Source: Sphaerisporangium album (lineage in GTDB: Bacteria; Actinomycetota; Actinomycetes; Streptosporangiales; Streptosporangiaceae). Taken from it: a stretch of DNA of 64,000 nucleotides. The notes under the pieces are model-generated. The model saw only the letters and a list, made by a program, of their open reading frames with translations. It had not been told where the DNA came from and ran no database searches. The position numbers and the translations under genes are program-made. How positions within the stretch are numbered: position 1 is the first letter of the stretch; each line of letters begins with the position of its first letter. Positions 39,453 to 48,940 of the stretch are shown piece after piece. Location: contig NZ_QOIL01000032.1 in NCBI RefSeq assembly GCF_003323745.1, positions 23,995-87,994 of the forward strand, in the 5' to 3' direction.

Positions 39453-40658
39453 TCAGCCCGGGAGGCGGAGCGTGACGATCGCGCCGCCGTCCGGGGCGTT
39501 GGCGAAGACGAGCTCGGCGCCGATCACCTGGGCCTGGCCGAGAGCGATGGTCAGGCCCAGACCGTGGCCCTGGCCGCGTTCGGCTCTGCCGGTGCGGAAG
39601 CGTTGCGGCCCCTCGGCCGCCAGGTCATCGGGAAAGCCCGGCCCGTGATCGCGGATCACGATCGTCCGGCCGCTCACGCCGACCTCCACCGGAGGCCGGC
39701 CATGCCGGTGCGCGTTGGCGACGAGGTTGGCGATGATCCGGTCCAGGCGGCGCGGGTCGGTGTCGGCCACGGGGTCGCCCTCCACCGTCAATCGGGCGGT
39801 GAGATCGAGGCGGCGCAGCGACTCGGCGGCGAGGCCACCGAGCGGCACGGGGTAGCGCTCGGCCTGCTCGGCCCCCGCGTCCAGGCGGGAGATCTCCAGC
39901 AGGTCCTCCACCAGCGACCGCAGGACGCCGACCCGGTCGCGAACCAGGTCGGTCGCCTCGCCGCCGGGCAGCAGCTCGGTCGCGGTGAGAAGCCCCATCA
40001 GCGGGGTGCGCAGATCGTGGGCGACGTCGGCGGTGAAGCGCTGTTCGGCGAGCAGCCGCCGCTGCAAGGTCGCCGCCATCGAGTCGACGGCCGCCGAGAT
40101 GCCGGCGATCTCGTCACGGCCGCCCGCCTCGGTACGGGCGTTCAGATCCCCGTCCGCGATGAGCCGTGCGGTGGCGGCCACTCGGCGCAGCCGCCGGTTC
40201 GGCAGTTCGGCGGCGAGCGCCGATACGGGCACGACGACGGCGAGCGCGGCGAGCGCGGCCTTCACCATGTTCCGGTCGAGGGCCTGCAGGCTCCTCAGCT
40301 CCGTTCCCATGTCGATCTTGGCGGTGACCACGTGGTCTCCCACCGGCCTGACGGCCCACATCCAGGGCTCGCCAGGCCGTTCCTCGCCGTACCAGGTGGC
40401 CGTTCCGGCGGACGTGAGCCGCTGCCGCAGCTCCTCAGGAAGCTCGGCCGGATCCTTCAGCACGTCACCCGGCGCCGTGCCGGTGCGCGCGTATTCGTCC
40501 GCCACCTGCGTGACGGTCTGCACCGCGGTGTCCTCCCCGATGCGGAGCGACCGGTCGAAGGTCGCCCGATGCACCAGCACCCCGACCACGGCCGCGACCG
40601 AGCAGGACGCCATGGCGACCAGTACGGCGATCTTCCACCGCAAGGAGGCCGGATTCAT
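39453..40658 (-). CDS. CseC-like sensor histidine kinase
   Basis: 401 residues from ATG 40658, overlapping the response regulator stop by 4 bases. N-terminal TM helix (WKIAVLVAMASCSVAAVVGVLV), an extracytoplasmic sensor of about 130 residues, a second TM (KAALAALAVVVPVSALAAEL), a HAMP (RVAATARLIADGDLNARTEAGGRDEI), the phospho-acceptor FTADVAHDLRTPLMGLLTATELL and an HATPase (IANLVANAHRHGRPP, IRDHGPGFP, GHGLGLTIALGQAQVIGAEL). The architecture and partner match OmpR-type cell-envelope sensing pairs. A longer frame to 40892 overlaps the regulator and is not coding. Confidence 0.92.
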   Translation of the reverse strand: MNPASLRWKIAVLVAMASCSVAAVVGVLVHRATFDRSLRIGEDTAVQTVTQVADEYARTGTAPGDVLKDPAELPEELRQRLTSAGTATWYGEERPGEPWMWAVRPVGDHVVTAKIDMGTELRSLQALDRNMVKAALAALAVVVPVSALAAELPNRRLRRVAATARLIADGDLNARTEAGGRDEIAGISAAVDSMAATLQRRLLAEQRFTADVAHDLRTPLMGLLTATELLPGGEATDLVRDRVGVLRSLVEDLLEISRLDAGAEQAERYPVPLGGLAAESLRRLDLTARLTVEGDPVADTDPRRLDRIIANLVANAHRHGRPPVEVGVSGRTIVIRDHGPGFPDDLAAEGPQRFRTGRAERGQGHGLGLTIALGQAQVIGAELVFANAPDGGAIVTLRLPG

Positions 40659-41389
40659 GAACGGCGCAGCTTGTAGCCGAAGCCGCGCACCGTCTCGATG
40701 CGCTCGGCGCCGATCTTCTTCCGAAGCCGCTGCACGCACAGGTCCACCACCCGGCTGTCGCCGTCCCAGCCGTAGTCCCACACGTCGCGCAGCAGCGTCC
40801 GGCGGTCCAGCACGAGCCCGGGGTGGGCGGCGAACTGAAGGAGCAGCCGCAGCTCGGTGGGGGCCAGCGCGACGGGCCGTCCGGCCCGCCACACCTCAAG
40901 GGCGCCGCTGTCGATGGTCAGATCCCCGAAGGTGAGCGTGGACGTGCCGGCGCCCCCGATGCCGACGGCGGCGCCGGTGGATTCCGGCTGCGCGGTGAAG
41001 GTGGCCCGCCGCAGCAGGGAGCGGATCCTGGCCACCAGCACGGGCATGTCGACCGGCTTGACGACGTAGTCGTCCGCGCCCGCCTCCAGGCCCGACACCA
41101 CGTCCAGGGCGTCGCCCCGCGCCGACATCATCAGGATCGGCACCATGCTGGATTCCCTGACCTTGCGGCACAGGCCGATGCCGTCCAGGCCGGGCAGCAT
41201 GACGTCGAGCAGCAGCAGGTCGTGCCCGCCGTCCTGGAAGGACTCCAGGCCGCTCAGGCCATCACCGGCGGTGGACAGGCGGTAACCGTAGCGCTCCAGC
41301 GCCATGCCCACCGTCTTGCGGATCACCTCGTCGTCCTCCACCAGCAACACCGTGATAGGCGACGCGGCGTCCGGGATCGTTCCCGCCAC
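40655..41389 (-). CDS. OmpR-family response regulator (CseB-like)
   Basis: 244 residues. The receiver has the acidic pair ED at 18-19, phospho-acceptor Asp62 (LLLLDVMLPGLDG) and Lys in DDYVVKPVDM. A Ser/Gly linker leads to the winged-helix effector (LTFGDLTIDSGALEVWRAGRPVALAPTELRLLLQFAAHPGLVLDRRTLLRDVW...VVDLCVQRLRKKIG...VRGFGYKL). It is first in the operon with the kinase. The right copy of the 39-bp repeat lies about 90 bases upstream of its start. Confidence 0.94.
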   Translation of the reverse strand: MAGTIPDAASPITVLLVEDDEVIRKTVGMALERYGYRLSTAGDGLSGLESFQDGGHDLLLLDVMLPGLDGIGLCRKVRESSMVPILMMSARGDALDVVSGLEAGADDYVVKPVDMPVLVARIRSLLRRATFTAQPESTGAAVGIGGAGTSTLTFGDLTIDSGALEVWRAGRPVALAPTELRLLLQFAAHPGLVLDRRTLLRDVWDYGWDGDSRVVDLCVQRLRKKIGAERIETVRGFGYKLRRS

Positions 41390-41477
41390 TAGAGCGCCAC
41401 CACCCGGGCCGGGCCGGTGGTGCCGTGCTCGGCGGTGATGGGCCCGGGCCGGCGAGGATTCACAGGTTGGGATGCCA

Positions 41478-41516
41478 CGCTGTATGTTACGTCGGCCTGT
41501 CCGCGCACTTCACCAG
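41478..41516 (+). repeat. 39-bp direct repeat, right copy
   Basis: The matching copy of 36680-36718, in the same orientation. It lies between the DUF72 stop and the response-regulator start, so the pair brackets the M1-S11-kinase-regulator segment. Confidence 0.6.
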
Positions 41517-41556
41517 GCCGACGAGGCGGTGCGCGGGGCGTTCGTGAGCCGGCGCC

Positions 41557-42342
41557 CTACGACTGGGCGGCGGGCACAGGGGGGACGCCCTCCGGGGTGC
41601 GGGTCACCGGACGGTCCTCGGCGCGGGCCAGGGTGGCGAAGCGCGTGGCGTCGCGGACGGCCGCGCCGTTCGGGTCGTTGTTGAAGTAGACGTAGACGTC
41701 CTCGTCCGCCGTGTCCCACCCGTCGCCGACGCGGTGCACCCAGGAGCGCAGGGACGTCTCGCCGTACGAAGGCCAGGGGTGGGCGCGGCCCTGGTGCAGG
41801 CGCAGGTAACCCCAGCCGGTGGTGCGCCACAGCGGGGTCACCGGCCTGCCGAGCACGTCGGCCCAGCACAGGGCGGCGCCGCGGGCGGCCAGGACGTCGC
41901 GCACCCGGTCCGTCCACCACGAGGGGTGCCGCGGCTCGACGGCCACGCGGGTGCCGCGCGGGAAGCGGCGCAGGCAGGCGTCCAGCCGGTCGGGGTCGGC
42001 GCGCAGGGTGGGCGGGAGCTGGAGCAGGATCGGGCCGAGCTTCGGGCCGAGGCCCCCGGCCGCCTCCATGAGCCTGTCCACCGGCTCCTCCGGGTCCTTG
42101 AGCCTCTTGATGTGGGTCAGGAAGCGGCTCGCCTTGACCGCCATGACGAAGCCGGCGGGCGTGCGCTCGCGCCAGCCCTCGAACGTCTCCCGCGCGGGCA
42201 GCCGGTAGAACGCGTTGTTGTTCTCGACGGTCTCGAAGCACTCGGCGTACCGCTCCAGCCACAGGCGCTGCGGCAGCCCGGGCGGGTACAGGACCCCGCG
42301 CCAGTGGGCGTACTGCCATCCGGACGTCCCCACGATCAGCAT
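41557..42342 (-). CDS. DUF72-family protein
   Basis: 261 residues. The start LIVGTSGWQYAHWRGVLYPPGLPQRLWLERYAECFETVENNNAFYRLPARETFEGWRERTPAGFVMAVKASRFLTHIKRL is the DUF72 (YecE-like) signature, and the later VAVEPRHPSWW, YLRLHQG and VYVYFNNDPNGAAVRDA complete the TIM-barrel family pattern, with conserved Glu, His and Asn in the barrel. The family has no established reaction, although nucleotide- or DNA-repair-related roles have been suggested. It appears monocistronic. Confidence 0.92.
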   Translation of the reverse strand: MLIVGTSGWQYAHWRGVLYPPGLPQRLWLERYAECFETVENNNAFYRLPARETFEGWRERTPAGFVMAVKASRFLTHIKRLKDPEEPVDRLMEAAGGLGPKLGPILLQLPPTLRADPDRLDACLRRFPRGTRVAVEPRHPSWWTDRVRDVLAARGAALCWADVLGRPVTPLWRTTGWGYLRLHQGRAHPWPSYGETSLRSWVHRVGDGWDTADEDVYVYFNNDPNGAAVRDATRFATLARAEDRPVTRTPEGVPPVPAAQS

Positions 42343-42630
42343 GAGAGCTCAGCCTCCCGGATCGCGGCTCTCCTATGGCCAGCATGCATGCCCGGGGAAA
42401 GCGGGTTCACACCGGCCCGGTGGACCAGGGGTTTGCGGCCCGGTCCGGCGCCCGTCATCGGGTCCGGACGGCCACGGGGGCTCCATGCCTCCCGTGCAGG
42501 GGTGATCGGCCGGTAACCTTTCCGACCTTCGTGACGTATTGGATTTCGGGCCGCTGGATTCAGAGTTAAGGGCGGACCGGGAAGCCATGGTCGCGGGATT
42601 CTGTCGGCGGCGATCTTTACGGTTTCTGGC

Positions 42631-43548
42631 ATGACGAGCGCAGTGCAGGCGTATTCCTACGCCGGGCCGTCCACGCTGGTGGGCGATCAGTTGGGGTTGT
42701 CGACGTCGGGCGGGCGCACCGCCACCGGCCTCGCCGGGCGCCCCAGGTTCTTCAGCGGGGTGGTCACCCAGGCGGTTCCGGCCGCGCTGGGCCTTCTGGC
42801 CCTCGCCGACGTCGCGCCGGCGCGCTACCACCAGCCGCGCGCGGGCGGCGGCTCCGCCTACTCGCGCGATCCGGTGATCACCTGCGATGGCGAGCGGCTG
42901 CGGCTGGAGTCGTTCTCTGCCTGCGGCGGGGTGTACGCCCGGCTCGACCTGATGGGCCAGGCGCTCGACGGCGAGGTGTTCGGCCGCGGCACCACCAACG
43001 TCGACGTCAACGGCCCGCTGCGCGAGGCACTGGCCCGGGTCGGCGGGCGCGACCCGCTGCACCTCGGGGTGGGAGCCGACGAACTGGCCGTCACCACGAT
43101 GGACGGCGCGGTGATCGAGAAGAAGGTGCCGCTGCCCGAGCGATGGCTGCGCGGGTTCGCCGAGGTCCAGGTGATCGCGTCCGGGTTCGACCTGCGCGCC
43201 GAGGCGTCCGGCATGGCGGCCGTGCGCTTGGGCACCGCGGGAAGGGTCGGCTACGACCTCGCCGACGCCGGCCACTTCCACCGCGAGCTGCCCTACGACC
43301 GCGAGCACGTCGAGATCCTGAACCCGCGCCTGTCCGCCGCCCGGGCGCTGGTGGCGGCGGACGCCGTCGGCCTCACCGGCCCCGGCACGGCCCAGGTGAC
43401 CACGGCCGGAGGCGTCTACACGGTCGGCCTGGACCAGGGCTCGTGCACCTGTCCCTGGTGGTTGGACCACCGCGGCTCCCGCGGCCCCTGCAAACACGTC
43501 CTGGCCACCCGCATCACGGCGCGCGCCGCGGAAGGAGCCCGGCGATGA
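42631..43548 (+). CDS. SWIM zinc-finger protein
   Basis: 305 residues. The C-terminal SWIM motif is CTCPWWLDHRGSRGPCKHVLA (CxCx-n-CxH, about 274-293). The rest is a beta-rich body (TAGRVGYDLADAGHFHRELPYDREHVEILNPRLSAARALVAADAVGL) of no recognised family. SWIM domains bind DNA or proteins and commonly occur beside DUF5691- or DUF6493-type genes. The stop overlaps the next start by 4 bases. About 288 bases upstream lack a gene. Confidence 0.85.
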   Translation: MTSAVQAYSYAGPSTLVGDQLGLSTSGGRTATGLAGRPRFFSGVVTQAVPAALGLLALADVAPARYHQPRAGGGSAYSRDPVITCDGERLRLESFSACGGVYARLDLMGQALDGEVFGRGTTNVDVNGPLREALARVGGRDPLHLGVGADELAVTTMDGAVIEKKVPLPERWLRGFAEVQVIASGFDLRAEASGMAAVRLGTAGRVGYDLADAGHFHRELPYDREHVEILNPRLSAARALVAADAVGLTGPGTAQVTTAGGVYTVGLDQGSCTCPWWLDHRGSRGPCKHVLATRITARAAEGARR

Positions 43549-46500
43549 CGGCCTGGGACGAGGTACGCGATCTCATCGACGCGGGCGACGCCGGCGAGCT
43601 CATCGAGCGGCTCGCCGGCCTGGACCACGGCGAGCGCAAGCTCGTCGCGGACGAGCTGCGCGGTCACATCCCCGTCCTGCGTGCCCACGCCGAGGCGAAG
43701 CAGTGGGAGCGCTGGGAGGAGGAGCGCAGGCGGAACGAAGGGGAGGAGCACCACTGGCGTGGCAGACCGTTCATGCCGGTGCGCGAGCCGTGGGAGGACT
43801 GGGCCGACCTGATGCGGCTGGCGGGCGCGGGCACGCTCTCGGCGGTCACCGCGGTGGCGGCGTGGGTGACCCGCGGGGACTTCCTCGTCTGGCGGCCGTT
43901 CACCGGCCGCACCGAATTCGGCGACCCCGCGCCGGTCGTCAGGCTCCTGGCCCACCGCCCCGCGCAGTGGCAGGCCGAGCTGGCCGTACGGCTCGCGTCC
44001 AGGTTGCGCGGTCCCCGCGACGCCGGCGGCGCCCTTGCGCTGGCGATGCTGCGGCACACCGGGGCCGAACCGCCCGCGCACGATCCCCTGGTCGTGGCCT
44101 GGCTCACGGCGGGGCCGGGTCCGGCCCCCGAGACGTCGGCGTTGGCAGGGCAGGAGCGGGAGGAGGACCCGTTGCTCCTGGCGCTGTTACCGCGGATCTT
44201 CGAGGCGGAAGGCGCCGGCCGGGCGTTGCGGAACGAACGCGCCCACCCGATCTCGCCGTGGCTGCGCAAGATCCGCGATCTGGCGCGAGCCGGTTCCGTC
44301 TCCCGCGAGTCGCTGCTCGACGGGTGCGTCCGGCGTTTCCTGCGCGGGGGGTCCGCGCAGGACCTGCGGTTCTTCGTCCGCCTCCACGAACTGCTGGACC
44401 CGTCCGAGACCGAGGTGGAGGCGCGGCGCCGCGATCACCTGCGCCTGCTGCCCTCCGCGCCGGGGCCGGTCGCCGAGCTCGCCCTTCGTCACCTGCGGCG
44501 GCTCGACGACCATGCCTTGGCCGACGTCGTCGAGGCGCTCGAAGGCCTGCTGTTCCGGGCCGAGGCCTCGCTGGCGCGGCCCGGCCTGACCTGGCTCGAC
44601 CAGACGGTGCTGAAGGCGCCGGAACGCGCCGACGAACTGGCGCCCGCGCTGGCCACGGCCTTGCAGCACCAATCGTCCGAGGTCCGGCACCGGGCCACCC
44701 AGCTCGCCCTCAAGCACGCCCGGCTCTTCAGCCCGCTCGGAGCCGAGCGCATCAGGGAGGCCGTCCCCGCCTTGCCGCCCGCGTCCGGTGAGCGGCTGGC
44801 CGCGGTCTTCGGGGGCGAGGTCGCCGCCGCGCCGGTCGCCCCGCCCTTCGCGCCGCCGCCGATTCCGGAGCCACCGCGGGTCCGGGCCTTCCCGTCCGTC
44901 CCTGACGGCGCCGCCTCGATGCGGTCGCTGGGCCGGTCCGTGGACGGCTGGTGGGAGGCCGAACGCTGGCTCGCCGGCTTCGTCCGCCTCGCCGGGCGAG
45001 ACCGGCAGGGTCTGGCGGAGGCACTGGAGCGCGCTCACGCCGGCACCCGCCACCCGAACCTGTTCGACTTGCGGACGTGGACGAACGTCGAATACTGGCA
45101 GGAGGCGATCGCCAAGGAGCTGATCACACCGGGCGTCGAACCGCCGGTTCCGCCCGACCCTTCGCCGGTGATGGTGGAAAAGTCGCAGGCGCTCGACGTG
45201 TCGGCCTTCTTCGCCGCGCTCGCCCACGCCGGTACGCGGACGCCGGAAGAGGAGGTGAAGGTCCATGCTCTGGAGCAGGGGAGCCCGGCGCACGATGGCG
45301 CGGGGCACGACGGCGCGGAGCCGGAGGGACCAGGGCATGACGGTGCGGTGACGTTCACCGACCTGCCGACCGGGCTCTGGTACGACATCTTCTCCGGGGC
45401 CGGCCTGACGACGCTCGGCAGTGAGGTCGCGCTGGACGTCGGTCCCGCGGATGAGCGGGAAGAGCACGCCACAGAGGTTGTCGCATACCACTGCGACGCC
45501 CGCGCGGACCCCGCTCGGCTGTCCATGGCCGCGGTACGGCCCCGCTCGGATCTCGGCTCGCACCGGCCGCAGCCGGAGGTCCCCCGGGACCGGTTGCCCG
45601 ACCCGCATCATGTCTCACGCCCGCACATGTTCGTGCTGCGCCGGTTCGCCGAGGTCCTCGCGGCGCTGAAGTCCGGCATGCTGCCGCCGGTCCTGCTGGC
45701 CACACCCACCTGGTCCGACGGGACGCTCGACCCGGATGTCCTGGTCTCCCGGCTGGAGGAGTGCGAGGCCGCGCAGGCCGCGCCACTGCCCGCCGACCTC
45801 GGACAGGCGTTGCTGCGCCTGCCGCGCGGCGCCCATCTCGAGGCGGCGGCCCGCGCGGCGCGGCTCGCCTCCGAAGCCGGCCGTACGGTGGCACGCCTGC
45901 TGGCCGCCGGCGGAATCCCGGACCCGGAGGTCGAGCTTCGCTGGGGTTACATCGAGGGTGCGACGGAGTACTACCTCGACGAGCGGCCGCCCGCCGACTC
46001 CGTTCACATCACGTTGCGATCGCGCCTGAAGTTCACCCCCACCGGGCTGGACGCGGTCGACGAGTTGCTGACCGAACCTGTGGGGTGGACGGGGGAGGTG
46101 CACGGCGGCTACATGACCTGGTGGACGTCGATCATGCCGTCGCACCGCGAGGTCGTCGCCGCCCACATGCTGCCGCACCTGCTGTACCAGTGGAACCGGC
46201 CGGGCGTCTACCCGGCGCACGCGGCCATGCTCGCCCCGGCGGGCGGTCCGGCGGGCGCCGCGACCGCGCTGATCGTGGCGTACTTCCTGGCCCAGCCGGA
46301 CGGCGGCCACGGAGTGCAGGTCCTGCTGACGATGGCGGCGCGCGGGGACCTCCCCGCGGCGGAACTCGGCGTCCAGCTCGGGCTGCTCATCCGGTGGACG
46401 TGGTTCAAGCAGCGGCACATCCTGGAAGCGCTGAACAACGCCGCCGAGCGCGGCGCGCACCACGAGGTCTGGCAGGTGCTGCGGGCGCTCGTCCCCGCCC

Positions 46501-46688
46501 GGCTTCCCGCCGCGGGCGAACGGCCGCGTGGAGACCTGGCGGGGCTCGTCGGGTTCGCTGTCACGGTCGCGCAGTGGACGGAGGCCCGAGGCGAGATCCC
46601 TGAGGTAGCCGCGGTCGCCGGGCGCAAGGGCGGCGGCATGTTCGTCCAGGAGTGCCGCCGCCTCCATGAGCACCTCACGCGCCCGTGA
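43545..46688 (+). CDS. Very large DUF6493-like protein with helical repeats
   Basis: 1,047 residues starting at ATG 43545 inside the SWIM stop codon. The sequence is Ala/Leu/Arg-rich with recurring helix pairs (VRHRATQLALKHARLF, DHALADVVEALEGLLFRAEASLARPGLTWLDQTVL) that look like HEAT/ARM-type repeats, and a middle acidic/Gly-His low-complexity patch around 585-605 (SPAHDGAGHDGAEPEGPGHDG). No signal peptide or membrane segment was found. It resembles DUF6493 proteins found next to SWIM genes in actinobacteria. No enzymatic motif was recognised; a scaffold role is possible. The gap to the RecD2 gene is 82 bases. Confidence 0.7.
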   Translation: MTAWDEVRDLIDAGDAGELIERLAGLDHGERKLVADELRGHIPVLRAHAEAKQWERWEEERRRNEGEEHHWRGRPFMPVREPWEDWADLMRLAGAGTLSAVTAVAAWVTRGDFLVWRPFTGRTEFGDPAPVVRLLAHRPAQWQAELAVRLASRLRGPRDAGGALALAMLRHTGAEPPAHDPLVVAWLTAGPGPAPETSALAGQEREEDPLLLALLPRIFEAEGAGRALRNERAHPISPWLRKIRDLARAGSVSRESLLDGCVRRFLRGGSAQDLRFFVRLHELLDPSETEVEARRRDHLRLLPSAPGPVAELALRHLRRLDDHALADVVEALEGLLFRAEASLARPGLTWLDQTVLKAPERADELAPALATALQHQSSEVRHRATQLALKHARLFSPLGAERIREAVPALPPASGERLAAVFGGEVAAAPVAPPFAPPPIPEPPRVRAFPSVPDGAASMRSLGRSVDGWWEAERWLAGFVRLAGRDRQGLAEALERAHAGTRHPNLFDLRTWTNVEYWQEAIAKELITPGVEPPVPPDPSPVMVEKSQALDVSAFFAALAHAGTRTPEEEVKVHALEQGSPAHDGAGHDGAEPEGPGHDGAVTFTDLPTGLWYDIFSGAGLTTLGSEVALDVGPADEREEHATEVVAYHCDARADPARLSMAAVRPRSDLGSHRPQPEVPRDRLPDPHHVSRPHMFVLRRFAEVLAALKSGMLPPVLLATPTWSDGTLDPDVLVSRLEECEAAQAAPLPADLGQALLRLPRGAHLEAAARAARLASEAGRTVARLLAAGGIPDPEVELRWGYIEGATEYYLDERPPADSVHITLRSRLKFTPTGLDAVDELLTEPVGWTGEVHGGYMTWWTSIMPSHREVVAAHMLPHLLYQWNRPGVYPAHAAMLAPAGGPAGAATALIVAYFLAQPDGGHGVQVLLTMAARGDLPAAELGVQLGLLIRWTWFKQRHILEALNNAAERGAHHEVWQVLRALVPARLPAAGERPRGDLAGLVGFAVTVAQWTEARGEIPEVAAVAGRKGGGMFVQECRRLHEHLTRP

Positions 46689-46770
46689 CCTTGGGGCTCA
46701 TGGGGCGTACCGGCTGGGGACCGCTAATCTCCTGCGAAGAGGTGCCCGTCCATGACCCCGGGAGCGCACG

Positions 46771-48936
46771 GTGACCGTGCTCGCGAAGCCGAGCCTGATC
46801 GAGGTGGAGGCGTCGGTCGAGCGGCTGGTGTACGTCCGCGAGGACGAGTACACCGTCGCGCGCATGAGCGCCGAGACGCGCCCGGCGTTCGTGGCCTCGG
46901 GGCGCGCGCTGGCCGGGGTGCAGCCGGGCGAGACGCTGCGCCTGGCCGGCGAGTGGGAGGAGCACCCGCGCCACGGCGGACGCCTGGTGGTCAGGCGCTG
47001 CGAACGGGTGGTCCCCTCCACCGTGCCCGCCATCGCGCTGTACCTGGGCTCGGGCCTGATCCGCGGCATCGGGCCGAGGCTCGCCCAGGCCATCGTGGAA
47101 CACTTCGGCGAGCGCACTCTGACGGTCATCGACACCGAGCCGGAGCGCCTCACGGAGGTCGTGAACATCGGCGTCGCCCGGCAGGCGCAGATCGTCGAGG
47201 CGTGGGCCGAGCAGAAGGCCGTCGCCGCGCTGATGGTCGTCCTGCAGGGCTTCGGAGTGAGCCCGCTGCTCGCGGCCAAGATCTACCAGGTCTACGGCGA
47301 GGAGGCGCGCGAGGTCCTGGCCTCCGACCCCTACCGGCTGATCGGCCGGGTCCGGGGCATCGCCTTCCACACCGCCGACCGCATCGCGCTGCGCTCGGGG
47401 GTGCCGGAGACGAGCCCTCAGCGCATGAAGGCGGCGGTCGCGGACCGGCTGGACGCGGCGGCCGCCCGGGACGGTCACTGCTACCTGCCGCTGCCCGTCC
47501 TCGTCGCCGCCGCCGTCGCCCTCGTCGAGCAGGACGAGGAGCTGATCCACCGGGCCGTGGACGCGCTGGCGGCCGAGCGCCGGGTCGTCGTCGAGGCCTC
47601 GCCGGCCGGGCACGGCCAGGTGGTCGTGTACTCCAAGGAGCACCACAGCCGCGAGGTCGCCCTGGCGGCGAACCTGACCCGGCTGCTGCGGGCCCGCTCG
47701 ACGATGCCCCACCGCCCCTACACCGAGGACGAAGGGCTCCACGAAGACCAGCGCGTGGCGGTGAACCTGGCCCTGACCAGCACGGTGTCGATCCTGACCG
47801 GCGGCCCCGGCTGCGGCAAGAGCCACACGCTCAAGGTCATCGCGGCGACCGTGCGCGCGATGGGCGGCAGGGTGACGCTCACCGCCCCGACGGGCAAGGC
47901 GGCCAAGCGCCTGTCGGAGCTCACCGGCCTGCCCGCGATGACCGTCCACCGCATGCTCGCCCAGCAGGCCGACCGCGACGACGGCGCGCTGTTCCAGCAG
48001 TCCCCGGCCGATGCCGACCTGGTCGTGGTGGACGAGGCGTCGATGCTCGACCTCCAGCTCGCCACCCGGCTCACGTCGGTGATCCCGGAGGGCGGCCACC
48101 TCCTGCTGGTGGGCGACAGCGACCAGCTTCCGAGCATCGGGCCCGGCAGCGTCCTGGCCGACCTGCTGCGGGCCGAGCAGATCCCGCGCATCCGGCTGAC
48201 CCGCGTCTTCCGGCAGGCGCAGGACAGCGGCATCGTCCAGGCCGCCCACCACATCCGGGCCGGCGAGGTGCCCACGCTGCCGGGCCGGGGCGGTTTTTGG
48301 TTCGAGGAGCTCGACGACGCCGAGCAGGTGGCCGAGCGGGTCGTCCACCTGGCGACGGAGGCGATCCCGCGCAAGCAGAACATCGGCCCCGACCAGGTCC
48401 AGGTGCTGTGCCCCATGCGCAAGGGGCCGACGGGCACCGGCGAGCTCGGCCGCAGGCTGCAGGAGCGGCTGAACCCGGCCCGCGAGGGCGTGGCCGAGCA
48501 CTGGTCGGGCCCGTCGGTGTTCCGGGTGGGCGACCGGGTCATGCCGATCCGCAACAACTACGACAAGGGCGTGTTCAACGGCGAGACCGCCACGGTCACG
48601 GCGGTGAATCCGCAGGACCGCCTGATCGAGATCCGCACCGACGACGGCGAGACCGTGCAGTACACCTTCGGCGAGCTGGACGAGCTGACGCACGCCTACG
48701 CGATCAGCGTCCACCGCTCGCAGGGCAGCGAGTACCCGTTCGTGGTCGCGCCGATCGTCGCCGACGCCGGGGGAGTGATGCTGCGCCGCAGGCTGCTGTA
48801 CACGCTGGTCACCCGGGCCAAGGCGTGGGTGGTCCTGGTGGGCCGCCGCGACGCCCTGGAGGCGGCGGTCCACCGCCTCGGCACCCGCAGGAACACCGGC
48901 CTGGCGGCCCGCCTCACCGTGAGCCTGAACGGCTGA
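46771..48936 (+). CDS. recD2: RecD2-type ATP-dependent DNA helicase
   Basis: 721 residues, the usual RecD2 length. An N-terminal OB-like and helix-hairpin-helix region (residues ~1-230; LYLGSGLIRGIGPRLAQAIVEHFGERTLTVID) precedes the SF1B motor: Walker A GGPGCGKSHT at 344-353, motif Ia (TLTAPTGKAAKRLSELTG), Walker B LVVVDEASMLD, motif III LVGDSDQLPSIGPGSVLADLL, motif IV/V VFRQAQDSGI and AYAISVHRSQGSEYPFVV, and the final LLYTLVTRAKAWVVLVG. RecD2 unwinds 5'-3' at forks and nicks outside RecBCD. It lies downstream of the SWIM and DUF6493 genes in the same orientation. Confidence 0.93.
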   Translation: MTVLAKPSLIEVEASVERLVYVREDEYTVARMSAETRPAFVASGRALAGVQPGETLRLAGEWEEHPRHGGRLVVRRCERVVPSTVPAIALYLGSGLIRGIGPRLAQAIVEHFGERTLTVIDTEPERLTEVVNIGVARQAQIVEAWAEQKAVAALMVVLQGFGVSPLLAAKIYQVYGEEAREVLASDPYRLIGRVRGIAFHTADRIALRSGVPETSPQRMKAAVADRLDAAAARDGHCYLPLPVLVAAAVALVEQDEELIHRAVDALAAERRVVVEASPAGHGQVVVYSKEHHSREVALAANLTRLLRARSTMPHRPYTEDEGLHEDQRVAVNLALTSTVSILTGGPGCGKSHTLKVIAATVRAMGGRVTLTAPTGKAAKRLSELTGLPAMTVHRMLAQQADRDDGALFQQSPADADLVVVDEASMLDLQLATRLTSVIPEGGHLLLVGDSDQLPSIGPGSVLADLLRAEQIPRIRLTRVFRQAQDSGIVQAAHHIRAGEVPTLPGRGGFWFEELDDAEQVAERVVHLATEAIPRKQNIGPDQVQVLCPMRKGPTGTGELGRRLQERLNPAREGVAEHWSGPSVFRVGDRVMPIRNNYDKGVFNGETATVTAVNPQDRLIEIRTDDGETVQYTFGELDELTHAYAISVHRSQGSEYPFVVAPIVADAGGVMLRRRLLYTLVTRAKAWVVLVGRRDALEAAVHRLGTRRNTGLAARLTVSLNG

Positions 48937-48940
48937 GCCC

